In this document: positions 48,774-57,557 of the stretch, piece by piece | Layout: every line of letters starts with the position of its first letter | How positions within the stretch are numbered: the stretch's first letter is position 1 | NCBI RefSeq assembly: GCF_902506375.1 | Contig: NZ_LR733284.1 | Location: forward strand, 1,724,059-1,788,058 | From: Microbacterium sp. 8M | GTDB lineage: Bacteria > Actinomycetota > Actinomycetes > Actinomycetales > Microbacteriaceae | Direction: 5' to 3' | Length of the DNA: 64,000 bases | Position numbers and translations under genes: made by a program | Notes under the pieces: model-generated | The model's input: the letters and a program-made list of their open reading frames with translations, nothing else | The model's database searches: none | Told to the model about the DNA's origin: nothing

Positions 48774-51373
48774 GCCTCCACGGTCGGCGCGAGCTCGATC
48801 GCGGTGACGGCGAGGTCATCCGCCTCGACGAACGCGAGCTCGGCGATGCGTCCCACGGCGCGCAGATCGTCGGCCGCTGCCTGCAGGGCTGCGATGTCGG
48901 CGACGGGCGCGGCGATCGTCGCCGAGGACACCGGGGTCTTCTGCGACGCCTTGGCCTCCGTCTTGGCACGGCGGATGCCGATCAGGGCCTTGCTCGCGGT
49001 CGCCAGGATCGCGGGGTCTCCCTCGCCGCCGCGCGGCTCCGGCCACGCCGCCGTGTGCACCGAGCCCTCCTCGAACCAGCTCCACGCCTCCTCGGTCGCG
49101 AAGGACACGATCGGCGCGAGCAGGCGCAGCAGCGTGGACAGCGCGAGACGCAGGGCGAGTGCGGCGGAGGCCTGTCCGACGTTCGTGCGGTCGTAGGCGC
49201 GCTCCTTGACGAGCTCCAGGTAGTCGTCGCAGAAGGTCCAGAAGAACGCCTCGGTGATCTCCAGTGCACGCGCCTGGTCGTAGTTCTCGAACGCCACGGT
49301 CGCGTCGCGCACCACCTCGTCGAGCGTGGCGAGCATGGACGCATCCAGGGCGTGGGTGATCTCGGCGCCCTCGGGCACGGGGAAGGAGAGCACGAACTTG
49401 GCCGCGTTGAGGATCTTGATCGCGAGGCGCCGGCCGATCTTCACCTGCGTGGGGTTCTGCGGGTCGAACGCCGCGTCTGCGCCGAGACGGCTGGAAGCCG
49501 ACCAGTACCGCACGGCATCGGATCCGTGCGCGTCGAGGATGTCGGCGGGAGTGACCACGTTCCCCTTCGACTTCGACATCTTCTTGCGGTCGGGGTCGAC
49601 GATGAAGCCGCTGATGGCGGCGTTGCGCCACGGCGTGCGCCCGTCCTCGAGAGTCGAGCGCAGCATGGTGGAGAACAGCCAGGTGCGGATGATGTCCTGA
49701 CCCTGCGGGCGCAGGTCCATCGGCGAGACCAGATCCCACAGCTCGGCGTCGCGCTCCCAGCCGCCGGCCAGCTGCGGGGTGAGCGACGAGGTCGCCCAGG
49801 TGTCGAGGATGTCCGCCTCGGCGTCGAAGCCCCCGGGCACGCCACGCTGCTCGGCGGTGTAGCCGGGCGGGACGTCGGTGGTGGGATCGATCGGCAGGCT
49901 GGCCAGATCGGGAGTGAGCACGCGGTCGTAGTCGCGCTCGCCGTTCTCGTCGAGGGCGTACCAGAGCGGGATCGGCACGCCGAAGAAGCGCTGCCGGGAG
50001 ACCAGCCAGTCGCCGGTGAGGCCGCCGACCCAGTTCTCGTAGCGGACGCGCATGAACTCGGGGTGCCACTTCAGCTCCGCGCCGTTGGCGAGCAGCTGGT
50101 CGCGCAGGGCGGTGTCGCGGGCGCCGTTGCGGATGTACCACTGGCGGGTGGACACGATCTCGAGCGGGCGGTCGCCCTTCTCGAAGAACTTCACGGCGTG
50201 GTTGAACGGCTTGCCGACGGCGGTCATGGCGCCGGTCTCCTGCAGCTTCTCCACGAGCGCCTTGCGGGCGGAGAACACCGTCTTGCCCGCCATGTTCTCC
50301 ACGTACCATGCGGCGGCATCCGCATCGGCCACGGAGGCCGGAGCGTCCGGCAGGAAGCGGCCGTCGAGGCCGATCGTGGTCATGTTCGGCAGGTCGCGGC
50401 CGTCGGTCGTGCGCAGCTCGCGCCACCAGACGATGTCGGTGACGTCGCCGAAGGTGCAGACCATGGCGGCGCCGGTGCCCTTGTCGGGCTGCGCGAGGTG
50501 GTGCCCGTGGATCTCGATGTCGGCGCCGAAGAACGGCGTGCGCACCTTCGTGCCGATGAGGTGCTTGTGCGGGCCCTCCGGGTGGGTGACGATCGCCACG
50601 CACGCGGGCAGCAGCTCGGGTCGCGTGGTCTCGATCGTGATGTGACCGGATCCGTCCGCGAACGGGAAGTCGATGGTGTGGTAGGAGGCCTGCTGGTCGC
50701 GGTCCTCGAGCTCGGCCTGGGCGATCGCGGAGCGGAAGTCCACGTCCCACAGCGTCGGCGCGAGCGACTGGTAGGCCTCGCCGCGCTCGAGGTTGCGCAG
50801 GAACGCCAGCTGGCTCTGCCGGATCGAGTCGTCGGAGATGGTGCGGTAGGTCTGGGTCCAGTCGACGCTCAGCCCGAGCTGGCGGAACAGCGCCTCGAAC
50901 TGCTTCTCGTCCTCGACGGTGAGCTTCTCGCAGAGCTCGATGAAGTTGCGGCGGCTGATCGGCTGCTGGTCGGCGGCACGGGACGACTTGTTGTCGCCGC
51001 CCTCGAAGGGCGGAGTGAAGTCGGGGTCGTAGGGGAGCGAGGGATCGCAGCGCACGCCGTAGTAGTTCTGCACCCGGCGCTCCGTGGGCAGACCGTTGTC
51101 ATCCCAGCCCATCGGGTAGAACACGTTCTTGCCGCGCATCCGCTCGAACCGCGCCTTGATGTCGGTGTGGGTGTAGCTGAACACGTGGCCGATGTGGAGG
51201 CTGCCGCTCGCGGTGGGCGGCGGAGTGTCGATCGAGTAGACGCCGTCGCGACCCGTCTGCGCCGCGCGGATCCGGTCGAACAGGAAGGTGCCGTCCGCCG
51301 ACCAGCGCTCACCCCACTTCGCTTCGAGGCCTTCCAGTGCGGGCTTGTCGGGGATGGCGTTCAACGACGACAT
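48770..51373 (-). CDS. valS: Valyl-tRNA synthetase
   Basis: Charges tRNA-Val. It has 867 aa, class Ia. The HIGH motif lies at 60-63 and KMSKS in the second half (KKMSKSKGNV). An editing (CP1) domain lies between them, and the C-terminal anticodon-binding and coiled-coil parts follow, ending in a helical tail. An AGGAG-type site precedes the ATG at 51373. It appears to be followed by only the coupled 87-residue gene. Confidence 0.96.
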   Translation of the reverse strand: MSSLNAIPDKPALEGLEAKWGERWSADGTFLFDRIRAAQTGRDGVYSIDTPPPTASGSLHIGHVFSYTHTDIKARFERMRGKNVFYPMGWDDNGLPTERRVQNYYGVRCDPSLPYDPDFTPPFEGGDNKSSRAADQQPISRRNFIELCEKLTVEDEKQFEALFRQLGLSVDWTQTYRTISDDSIRQSQLAFLRNLERGEAYQSLAPTLWDVDFRSAIAQAELEDRDQQASYHTIDFPFADGSGHITIETTRPELLPACVAIVTHPEGPHKHLIGTKVRTPFFGADIEIHGHHLAQPDKGTGAAMVCTFGDVTDIVWWRELRTTDGRDLPNMTTIGLDGRFLPDAPASVADADAAAWYVENMAGKTVFSARKALVEKLQETGAMTAVGKPFNHAVKFFEKGDRPLEIVSTRQWYIRNGARDTALRDQLLANGAELKWHPEFMRVRYENWVGGLTGDWLVSRQRFFGVPIPLWYALDENGERDYDRVLTPDLASLPIDPTTDVPPGYTAEQRGVPGGFDAEADILDTWATSSLTPQLAGGWERDAELWDLVSPMDLRPQGQDIIRTWLFSTMLRSTLEDGRTPWRNAAISGFIVDPDRKKMSKSKGNVVTPADILDAHGSDAVRYWSASSRLGADAAFDPQNPTQVKIGRRLAIKILNAAKFVLSFPVPEGAEITHALDASMLATLDEVVRDATVAFENYDQARALEITEAFFWTFCDDYLELVKERAYDRTNVGQASAALALRLALSTLLRLLAPIVSFATEEAWSWFEEGSVHTAAWPEPRGGEGDPAILATASKALIGIRRAKTEAKASQKTPVSSATIAAPVADIAALQAAADDLRAVGRIAELAFVEADDLAVTAIELAPTVEA

Positions 51374-51501
51374 GGATCTCCTCGTGCGATGTGTGCGGCA
51401 CCGTGTGAGCGTGCCTGAGTGTAGGTGGTGCTCCGAGTCTACTCGCGCGGTCCGGAGCGGCCGGCGCGCAGCGGACGGCCGGGCATCGATGCACGCGGGA
51501 A

Positions 51502-51529
51502 AGGGGCCGGAGATCGGTCTCCGGCCCCT
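51502..51529 (-). terminator. Terminator after ptsI
   Basis: A perfect 12-bp stem (51502-51513 with 51518-51529) with a TCGG-type tetraloop, 27 nt beyond the ptsI stop on the minus strand. Confidence 0.85.
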
Positions 51530-51556
51530 GCGCTGGTCGGGCTCTTCTGCCGCGCC

Positions 51557-53248
51557 TCAGAGGATCGCGAGCAGCTCGGGGGATGCGGCCGCGCGCACCG
51601 CGTCGCGGGCCTCGACCGCCGTAGCCGCCTCCCGCGCCGCCGCGGCGAGCCGCTGGCAGTCGAGCTGGGTGTGAGCGGCGAGCGCCACCCGGACGGCCGG
51701 GACCTTGCCCGGTGCCATCGACAGGCTGGTGACGCCGAGGCCGACGAGCACGAGCGCCAGCAGCGGGTCGCCGGCCGACTCACCGCACACGCCGATCGGC
51801 TTTCCGGCGGCGCGGGCGCCGGCGGCCGCGGCAGCGATCACGTCGAGCACCGCCGGCTGCCAGGGGTCGAGCAGATCCGCGAGCTCACCCTGCATCCGGT
51901 CCGCCGCCATCGTGTACTGCGCGAGGTCGTTGGTGCCGAGGCTGCCGAAGTCGACGGCGCCGAGCACGTGCGACGCGCGCAGGGCCGCCGCGGGGATCTC
52001 GATCATCACGCCCGCCTTGGGCAGGCCGTTCTCGTATACGCGCCGCGCGAACCATGCGGCCTCCTCGACGGTCGCGACCATGGGCGCCATGACCCGCACG
52101 TCTGCGCCGGTCTGCTTCGCGGCGGCCGCGAGCGCCTCCAGCTGGGCGTCGAGCAGGTCGGGACGCTCCGCCGAGAGGCGCAGACCCCGCCGTCCGAGTG
52201 CGGGGTTCTCCTCCGGGCCGAGATCGGCGAACTTCAGCGCCTTGTCCGCCCCGGCGTCGAGTGTGCGCACGACGACGCGGCGCCCGCCGAACGGCTCGAA
52301 CACACGCCGGTAGATCTCGGTCTGCTCGGCCACCGTGGGTGCGGTCTCGGCCGACAGGAACACGAACTCGGTGCGGAACAGGCCGACGCCCTCGAGGTCC
52401 TGCGCGCCCGCGAGCTCGGCATCCTCGACGCCGCCGATGTTGGCGAGCAGGGCGATCCCGAGGCCGTCCCTGGTCCGGCCCGGACCGGACGACCCCGCCA
52501 GCGCTGCCGCCCGCCGCTCGCGGCGGATCCGCTGCTCCTCGACGAGGGCCGGATCCGGCGCGACCACGACCTCGCCGGTGTCGCCGTCCACGGCGATGAA
52601 CGTGCCAGGGGCGATCTCCGTGGCACCGGCGAGCTGCACCACGGCCGGGATCCCCATCTGCGCCGCCAGGATCGCGGTGTGGCTCGTGCGTCCGCCCGCT
52701 CTCGTGACGATGCCGGCGACGAGCGCCCGATCCAGCGTGGCGGTCTCCGCGGGCGCCAGGTCCTCGGCCACGACGATGCTCGGCTCGGTGAAGTCGGGGA
52801 CCCCAGGCGCCGGCACGCCGAGGACGGCGGCGACGGCGCGGGAGCCGACGTCGCGGAGGTCGGCGACGCGCTCGGCGAAGTAGCCGCCGAGCGCCTCGAA
52901 CTTCACCACGAATTCCTCGACGGCCGCGGCGATCGCGGTCGCGGGCCCGACGCCGGCACGCACGCCGGCCTGGGCCGCCTTGAGCAGCGACTTGTCGCGC
53001 GCCATCATCGCGGTCGCCTTCAGGATCGCCTGGGCGGTGTCCACGACGTGCTCCGCCTTGGCGTCGAGGGCCGCCGCGACGTCGGCGAAGGCCTGGGCGA
53101 CGTCTGCTGCGGCCTGCTCGGCATCGGCGGCGGACGGCTCGTTCTGCGGCGGGCGGACTGGCGGCGCGACCTGCACCACCGGCCCGTACGCCGTTCCCGG
53201 GCTGACGCCGATCCCCTGTCGGACCTCGCCGGGGGTTGCGGTCGTCAT
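51557..53248 (-). CDS. ptsI: PTS enzyme I (phosphoenolpyruvate-protein phosphotransferase)
   Basis: Takes phosphate from PEP and passes it to HPr. It has 563 aa. The phosphorylated His190 is in GGRTSHTAILA; the PEP-binding region includes FRTEFVFL and MIEIPAAALRA. It starts 1 nt after the ptsH stop and is last in the operon fruR-fruK-fruA-ptsH-ptsI, so supply of the general PTS proteins is tied to fructose. Confidence 0.96.
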   Translation of the reverse strand: MTTATPGEVRQGIGVSPGTAYGPVVQVAPPVRPPQNEPSAADAEQAAADVAQAFADVAAALDAKAEHVVDTAQAILKATAMMARDKSLLKAAQAGVRAGVGPATAIAAAVEEFVVKFEALGGYFAERVADLRDVGSRAVAAVLGVPAPGVPDFTEPSIVVAEDLAPAETATLDRALVAGIVTRAGGRTSHTAILAAQMGIPAVVQLAGATEIAPGTFIAVDGDTGEVVVAPDPALVEEQRIRRERRAAALAGSSGPGRTRDGLGIALLANIGGVEDAELAGAQDLEGVGLFRTEFVFLSAETAPTVAEQTEIYRRVFEPFGGRRVVVRTLDAGADKALKFADLGPEENPALGRRGLRLSAERPDLLDAQLEALAAAAKQTGADVRVMAPMVATVEEAAWFARRVYENGLPKAGVMIEIPAAALRASHVLGAVDFGSLGTNDLAQYTMAADRMQGELADLLDPWQPAVLDVIAAAAAGARAAGKPIGVCGESAGDPLLALVLVGLGVTSLSMAPGKVPAVRVALAAHTQLDCQRLAAAAREAATAVEARDAVRAAASPELLAIL

Positions 53249-53249
53249 C

Positions 53250-53519
53250 TCACTGCGCGTCCAGGTCGGTGGACAGCAGCGTCACGAGGCGATCGAGCAC
53301 CGCGTCCGCATCGGGGCCGTCGGCGGTCAGGACGACCTCCTCGCCGTGCTTCGCGCCGAGGGCGATGACCCCGAGGATGCTGGTCGCATCGACGGCGTCC
53401 TCACCGGGACGGCCGATCTCCACGTCGAGCCCGGAATCCGCGGCCGCCTCGACGAACAGCGAGGCGGGACGGGCGTGCAGGCCGACGGACGAGGCGATGG
53501 TGACGGTGCGAGTGGCCAT
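53250..53519 (-). CDS. ptsH: PTS phosphocarrier protein HPr
   Basis: An 89-residue carrier between enzyme I and EIIA. The phosphorylated His15 is in GLHARPAS, and Ser47 aligns with the regulatory Ser46 of Firmicutes; Actinobacteria generally lack HPr kinase, so its use is doubtful. It lies 27 nt after fruA. Confidence 0.95.
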   Translation of the reverse strand: MATRTVTIASSVGLHARPASLFVEAAADSGLDVEIGRPGEDAVDATSILGVIALGAKHGEEVVLTADGPDADAVLDRLVTLLSTDLDAQ

Positions 53520-53546
53520 GATGTTCTCCTTCGAATGGATGGTGGT

Positions 53547-55628
53547 TCAGACGGCGACGGACTCGGCGGCCGACGCCTCGATCTGCTCGACGCGCTTGTT
53601 CTGCGACACAGTCTTCAACACGGTGATGATGAGCGCCATCACCACGACCCCGACGATGAGCGCGAGCAAGAACAGCAGGGGCGCGCCGATCAGCGGGAGC
53701 ACCCAGATGCCGCCGTGCGGCGCACGCAGGGTGACGCCGAACACCATGCACAGGCCGCCGGTCACGGCGGATCCGATGACGGACGACGCGATCACCCGGA
53801 TCGGGTCGGCGGCGGCGAACGGGATCGCGCCCTCCGAGATGAAGGACAGCCCGAGCAGCCAGGCCGCCTTGCCGTTCTCCCGCTCCGGCTCCGTGAAGAG
53901 CTTGGGTCGCACGGCCGTGGAGAGCGCCATCGCGAGCGGGGCGACCATGCCGGCGGCCATGACCGCGGCCATGATCTTGAGCTGCGGGGCGTCGGTCGCC
54001 GCGCCCGCGGCGGCGAGGCCCGTCGTCGCGAACGCGTACGCCGTCTTGTTGACGGGACCGCCGAGGTCGAAGCCCATCATCGCGCCGAGGACGATGCCGA
54101 GCACGAGCGCGCCCGCGCCGGTCATCCCGTTCAGCCAGCCGTTGAGCTGCGTCATCAGCCAGACGATCGGCCGGCCGAGGATCGTGATGAACAGCCCCGC
54201 CGTGATCAGGGTCGACAGAAGGGGGATCACGACCACCGGCATGACACCGCGGACGCCCTTGTGCACGCGCCAGCGCGAGATCCAGCGGGCGACGAAGCCG
54301 GCGAGGAAGCCGGTGACGAGTCCGCCGAGGAAGCCGGCGTTCATGGTGGCGGCGATCGCACCGGCGACGATTCCGGGGACGAGTCCGGGCCGGTCCGCGA
54401 TGGCGAAGGCGATGAAGCCGGAGAGGATCGGGACGAGGAATCCGAACGAGGCGGCTCCCATCACGAACAGCAGGCCGCCCCACGACATCAGGCTCAGCGG
54501 ATCGAAGTGCTGGGCGATGTTGGTCGCGTCCGGGGCCGTGAGGTTGTACTTCACGACCTTGAGCGCGCCGGACTCGCCGACGGCGATCTGCGCGACCATG
54601 AACGAGAGCGCGATGAGGATCCCGCCCGCTGCGACGAACGGGATCATGTACGACACGCCCGTCATCAGCCACTGGCGGATCTTCGTGCCGAGGTTGGCGT
54701 CGGCCTCCACCTTCGTGGTGAGGCCGCCCGCAGGGCCGGCTGCGGCTGCGGCGGCGGCCTTGGTCGGGTCGGCGGCCCATTCGGCCGCAAGAGCCTCGGC
54801 CCGCTCGATGAGCTCCGGGCCGTCGGAGATCGCCTTCTTCACCGGAACGTCGACGGTGGGCTTGCCGGCGAAGCGCCCGACATCCTTCACCGCGAGGTCA
54901 TGCGCGAACACGACCGCATCGGCCTCCGCGATCTCGGCGGGGGTGAGCGGGGTGGATCCGGCTGAGCCCTGGGTCTCCACCTTGATCGAGTGGCCGGCCG
55001 CCTTCGCCGCTCGCTCCAGCGCTTCGGCAGCCATGTAGGTGTGCGCGATGCCGGTGGGGCAGGAGGTGACGCCGACGAGCTTGAGCGGGCGGGCGGTCGC
55101 GGCTGCCGGTGCGGGGGAGGCGGAGGGCGCGTCCACCTCGGCGGAAGCGGCGGCGGTCTCGGCCGGGGCGGCAGCCGCCTCGTCGAGCTGCACGTGCTCG
55201 CCGACGATCGCGACCACCTCGGCCTCCGTCTTCGCGGAGAGCAGTGCATCCCGGAACTCCGAGCGCATCAGGGCGCGGGCGAGCTTCGGCAGCATCTGCA
55301 TGTGGGCCTCGCCGCCGGCCTCCGGCGCGGCGATGAGGAAGACCAGCCGGGCCGGGCCGTCCTTGGCGCCCCAGTCGATCCCATCGAGCGTGCGGCCGAA
55401 GACCAGAGACGGCTCCGTGATGGCGGCGCTGCGGGCATGCGGGATCCCGATGCCGCCGGGAAGCCCGGTCGCCATCTTCGATTCGCGCTCGCGGACGTCG
55501 GCCAGGAACTGGTCGAGGTCGGTGCAGCGGCCGCTGGCGACGAGCCGCGCGGCGAGGGCAGCGGTCGCCTCGTGCCGGTCGTCGCCCGTGAGGTCGAGCA
55601 CGACCTGTTCTTCGTTGATCAGTGCCAT
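53547..55628 (-). CDS. fruA: Fructose PTS permease EIIABC
   Basis: A 693-residue fusion. EIIA (about 1-148) has His64 (GIGIPHAR), a proline/alanine linker follows (150-180), EIIB (about 182-285) has the phosphorylated Cys190 (GVTSCPTGIAHT), and EIIC (about 310-690) has eight to nine membrane helices. It imports fructose as fructose-1-phosphate, which FruK then phosphorylates. It lies 25 nt after fruK. Confidence 0.95.
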   Translation of the reverse strand: MALINEEQVVLDLTGDDRHEATAALAARLVASGRCTDLDQFLADVRERESKMATGLPGGIGIPHARSAAITEPSLVFGRTLDGIDWGAKDGPARLVFLIAAPEAGGEAHMQMLPKLARALMRSEFRDALLSAKTEAEVVAIVGEHVQLDEAAAAPAETAAASAEVDAPSASPAPAAATARPLKLVGVTSCPTGIAHTYMAAEALERAAKAAGHSIKVETQGSAGSTPLTPAEIAEADAVVFAHDLAVKDVGRFAGKPTVDVPVKKAISDGPELIERAEALAAEWAADPTKAAAAAAAGPAGGLTTKVEADANLGTKIRQWLMTGVSYMIPFVAAGGILIALSFMVAQIAVGESGALKVVKYNLTAPDATNIAQHFDPLSLMSWGGLLFVMGAASFGFLVPILSGFIAFAIADRPGLVPGIVAGAIAATMNAGFLGGLVTGFLAGFVARWISRWRVHKGVRGVMPVVVIPLLSTLITAGLFITILGRPIVWLMTQLNGWLNGMTGAGALVLGIVLGAMMGFDLGGPVNKTAYAFATTGLAAAGAATDAPQLKIMAAVMAAGMVAPLAMALSTAVRPKLFTEPERENGKAAWLLGLSFISEGAIPFAAADPIRVIASSVIGSAVTGGLCMVFGVTLRAPHGGIWVLPLIGAPLLFLLALIVGVVVMALIITVLKTVSQNKRVEQIEASAAESVAV

Positions 55629-55653
55629 GAGGAATTCCTTTCCGGGGGGAGGG

Positions 55654-56601
55654 TCAGTCCGCGAGGGCGAGTTCGCGGTCGGGGGCGGAGGTGACGGCCA
55701 CGTGGATGTCTCGAAGGTCGGCCGGCGTGGGCACCTGGCTGCCGGGCAGGGCGACGGCGGCGGTTCCCCAGCGCACGCCCTCGGCGAGCGCGTCGGCGGC
55801 CGGGCGGTCCGCGCTCAGCGCGGACAAGAACCCGGCGAGCATGCAGTCGCCCGCGGCGACGGTCGACACGACCTCGGAGGCGACGGCGTTCGCGTGCCAG
55901 GCGCCCTCGCCCGTGACGAGCACTGCGCCATCGCGGCCGAGGCTCACCGCGACCATGCCGACGCCGCCGCGCTGAAGCGCCTGAGCCGCGTCGAGCACGG
56001 CGCCCATGGTGGGCAGGTCGCGGCCGACCAGCTCCCCGAGCTCCTCGCGGTTCGGCTTGATCAGGGCCGGCCTGGCGTCGACGGCCGGGGCGAGGGGAGC
56101 GCCGGAGGTGTCGACCGCGACGCGGACGCCGTGCTCGCGGGCGCCGCGGACGAGCCGCCCGTAGAAGTCCGTCGGCGCGCCGGGGGGAAGGCTGCCGCCG
56201 CCGGAGAGCCAGGCGCCGGCCGGGACGTTCGCCAGGGCGTGCTCGATGAGCGCGTCGACTTCGGCGGCGTCGAGCACGGGCCCTGGCTCGTTGATCTTCG
56301 TGGTGGTGCCGTCGGGCTCGAGCACGCTGATGTTCATGCGCACGCTGCCCGCGATCGGCACGACGACGACCGGCACGGACGCCGCACGGCAGAGCGCTTC
56401 GAGCATCCCGCCCTCGAGCCCGCCCGAGGGCAGCACCGCGAGGGTGTCCCCGCCCATCGCGGCGACCGCTCGCGAGACGTTGAGTCCTTTGCCGCCCGGA
56501 TCCACGCGACTGGAGGTGGCCCGCTGCACCGCGCCGCGGGAGAGTGCGTCGATGGTGACGGCGCGGTCGATGCTCGGGTTGGGGGTGAGCGTGACGATCA
56601 T
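55654..56601 (-). CDS. fruK: 1-phosphofructokinase
   Basis: Phosphorylates fructose-1-phosphate to the 1,6-bisphosphate. It has 315 aa in the PfkB family. The substrate motif GGKGLNVSR lies at 36-44 and the catalytic base Asp252 is in AAGDCML. The ATG at 56601 overlaps the fruR stop by 4 nt (ATGA); the open frame continues antisense to the upstream gene but is not part of it. Confidence 0.95.
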   Translation of the reverse strand: MIVTLTPNPSIDRAVTIDALSRGAVQRATSSRVDPGGKGLNVSRAVAAMGGDTLAVLPSGGLEGGMLEALCRAASVPVVVVPIAGSVRMNISVLEPDGTTTKINEPGPVLDAAEVDALIEHALANVPAGAWLSGGGSLPPGAPTDFYGRLVRGAREHGVRVAVDTSGAPLAPAVDARPALIKPNREELGELVGRDLPTMGAVLDAAQALQRGGVGMVAVSLGRDGAVLVTGEGAWHANAVASEVVSTVAAGDCMLAGFLSALSADRPAADALAEGVRWGTAAVALPGSQVPTPADLRDIHVAVTSAPDRELALAD

Positions 56602-57359
56602 GCGATCACGACCTTGGGCCCCGCGGCGCGCAGCGCCTCCACGGAGTCGGGGTCCGCTGCGGCGTCGGTGATGATGGTGTGGACGTCGTCGGCTCGTGCG
56701 AAGCGCTGGAGGTGCACCGCGCCGAGCTTGCTGGAGTCGGCGACCAGGATCCGGGTGCGCGCGGCGTCGAGCATCGCGCGCTTCACGGCGGCCTCGTCCT
56801 GATCGGGGGTCGACAGGCCGTGGTCGGCGTCGAAGCCGTTCGTGCCGAGGAAGGCGACGTCGACGGCGAGGTCGGAGAGGGCGCCGATGGCCCACGGCCC
56901 GACCGCGGCGCCGGTGACGGTCCGCACGCGGCCGCCGATCAACAGCAGCGTGAGGTTGCTCTGCCCCGCGAGGGCTCCCGCGATGATCGCGTTGTTCGTC
57001 ACCACGGTGAGCTGTGCGTCGGCGGGGATGAGCTCGGCGATCGCGAGGGTGGTGGATCCGGAGTCGAGGAGGATGGTGCCGCCGTCCGGCAGCTCCTGCA
57101 GGGCGCGCGTCGCGATCTGCAGCTTCGCGTCCGCGTACTGGCCGATGCGCGCGGTGAGGGTGAGTTCCGGCACGGACCTCTCGGCGGGCAGTGCGCCGCC
57201 GTGTACGCGGCGGACCAGCCCCTGCTGCTCCAGGACCGCGAGGTCGCGGCGGACGGTCTCCGTGGTCACGTCCAGGAGTTCTGCGAGGCCCGCCACATCG
57301 ACGCGCCCATCCCGTTGCGCACGTTCGTGGATGCGCTGCTGCCGCTCCGCTGCGTACAT
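56598..57359 (-). CDS. fruR: DeoR-family repressor of the fructose operon
   Basis: A 253-residue protein with an N-terminal HTH (about 20-42, VDVAGLAELLDVTTETVRRDL) and the DeoR effector domain (about 75-235, with DSGSTT and ADSSK loops), where fructose-1-phosphate is the usual inducer. It heads the fru-pts operon and probably autoregulates it through the AT-rich tract just upstream. The start codon ATG 57359 is chosen as the family start. Confidence 0.93.
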   Translation of the reverse strand: MYAAERQQRIHERAQRDGRVDVAGLAELLDVTTETVRRDLAVLEQQGLVRRVHGGALPAERSVPELTLTARIGQYADAKLQIATRALQELPDGGTILLDSGSTTLAIAELIPADAQLTVVTNNAIIAGALAGQSNLTLLLIGGRVRTVTGAAVGPWAIGALSDLAVDVAFLGTNGFDADHGLSTPDQDEAAVKRAMLDAARTRILVADSSKLGAVHLQRFARADDVHTIITDAAADPDSVEALRAAGPKVVIA

Positions 57360-57383
57360 CGGGCTCCCTTGCCGTTCTCGGGT

Positions 57384-57450
57384 CGCCCGCTTCGGGCGTT
57401 GAGCTACTTTCCCACACAATCCAACAAGAAACAACACAAAAACAGAAATT
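57384..57450 (-). promoter_or_regulatory. AT-rich fruR promoter/operator region
   Basis: 57412-57450 is strongly AT-rich in an otherwise GC-rich window and on the minus strand repeats TTGTG/TTGTT-like units about every 8-11 bp, as expected for DeoR-family binding. A 6-bp hairpin (57384-57398) lies between it and the start. The exact -10 is not clear. Confidence 0.55.
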
Positions 57451-57557
57451 GGCCTTCGGTGGGACGCGGCGATGCCGCGGTGCGGAGGTGAAAGATCCAC
57501 CCCGTCCACAAACCGATAGCCTGGATTGTCCTGCACACAGCACTCCGAGGAACCTCC

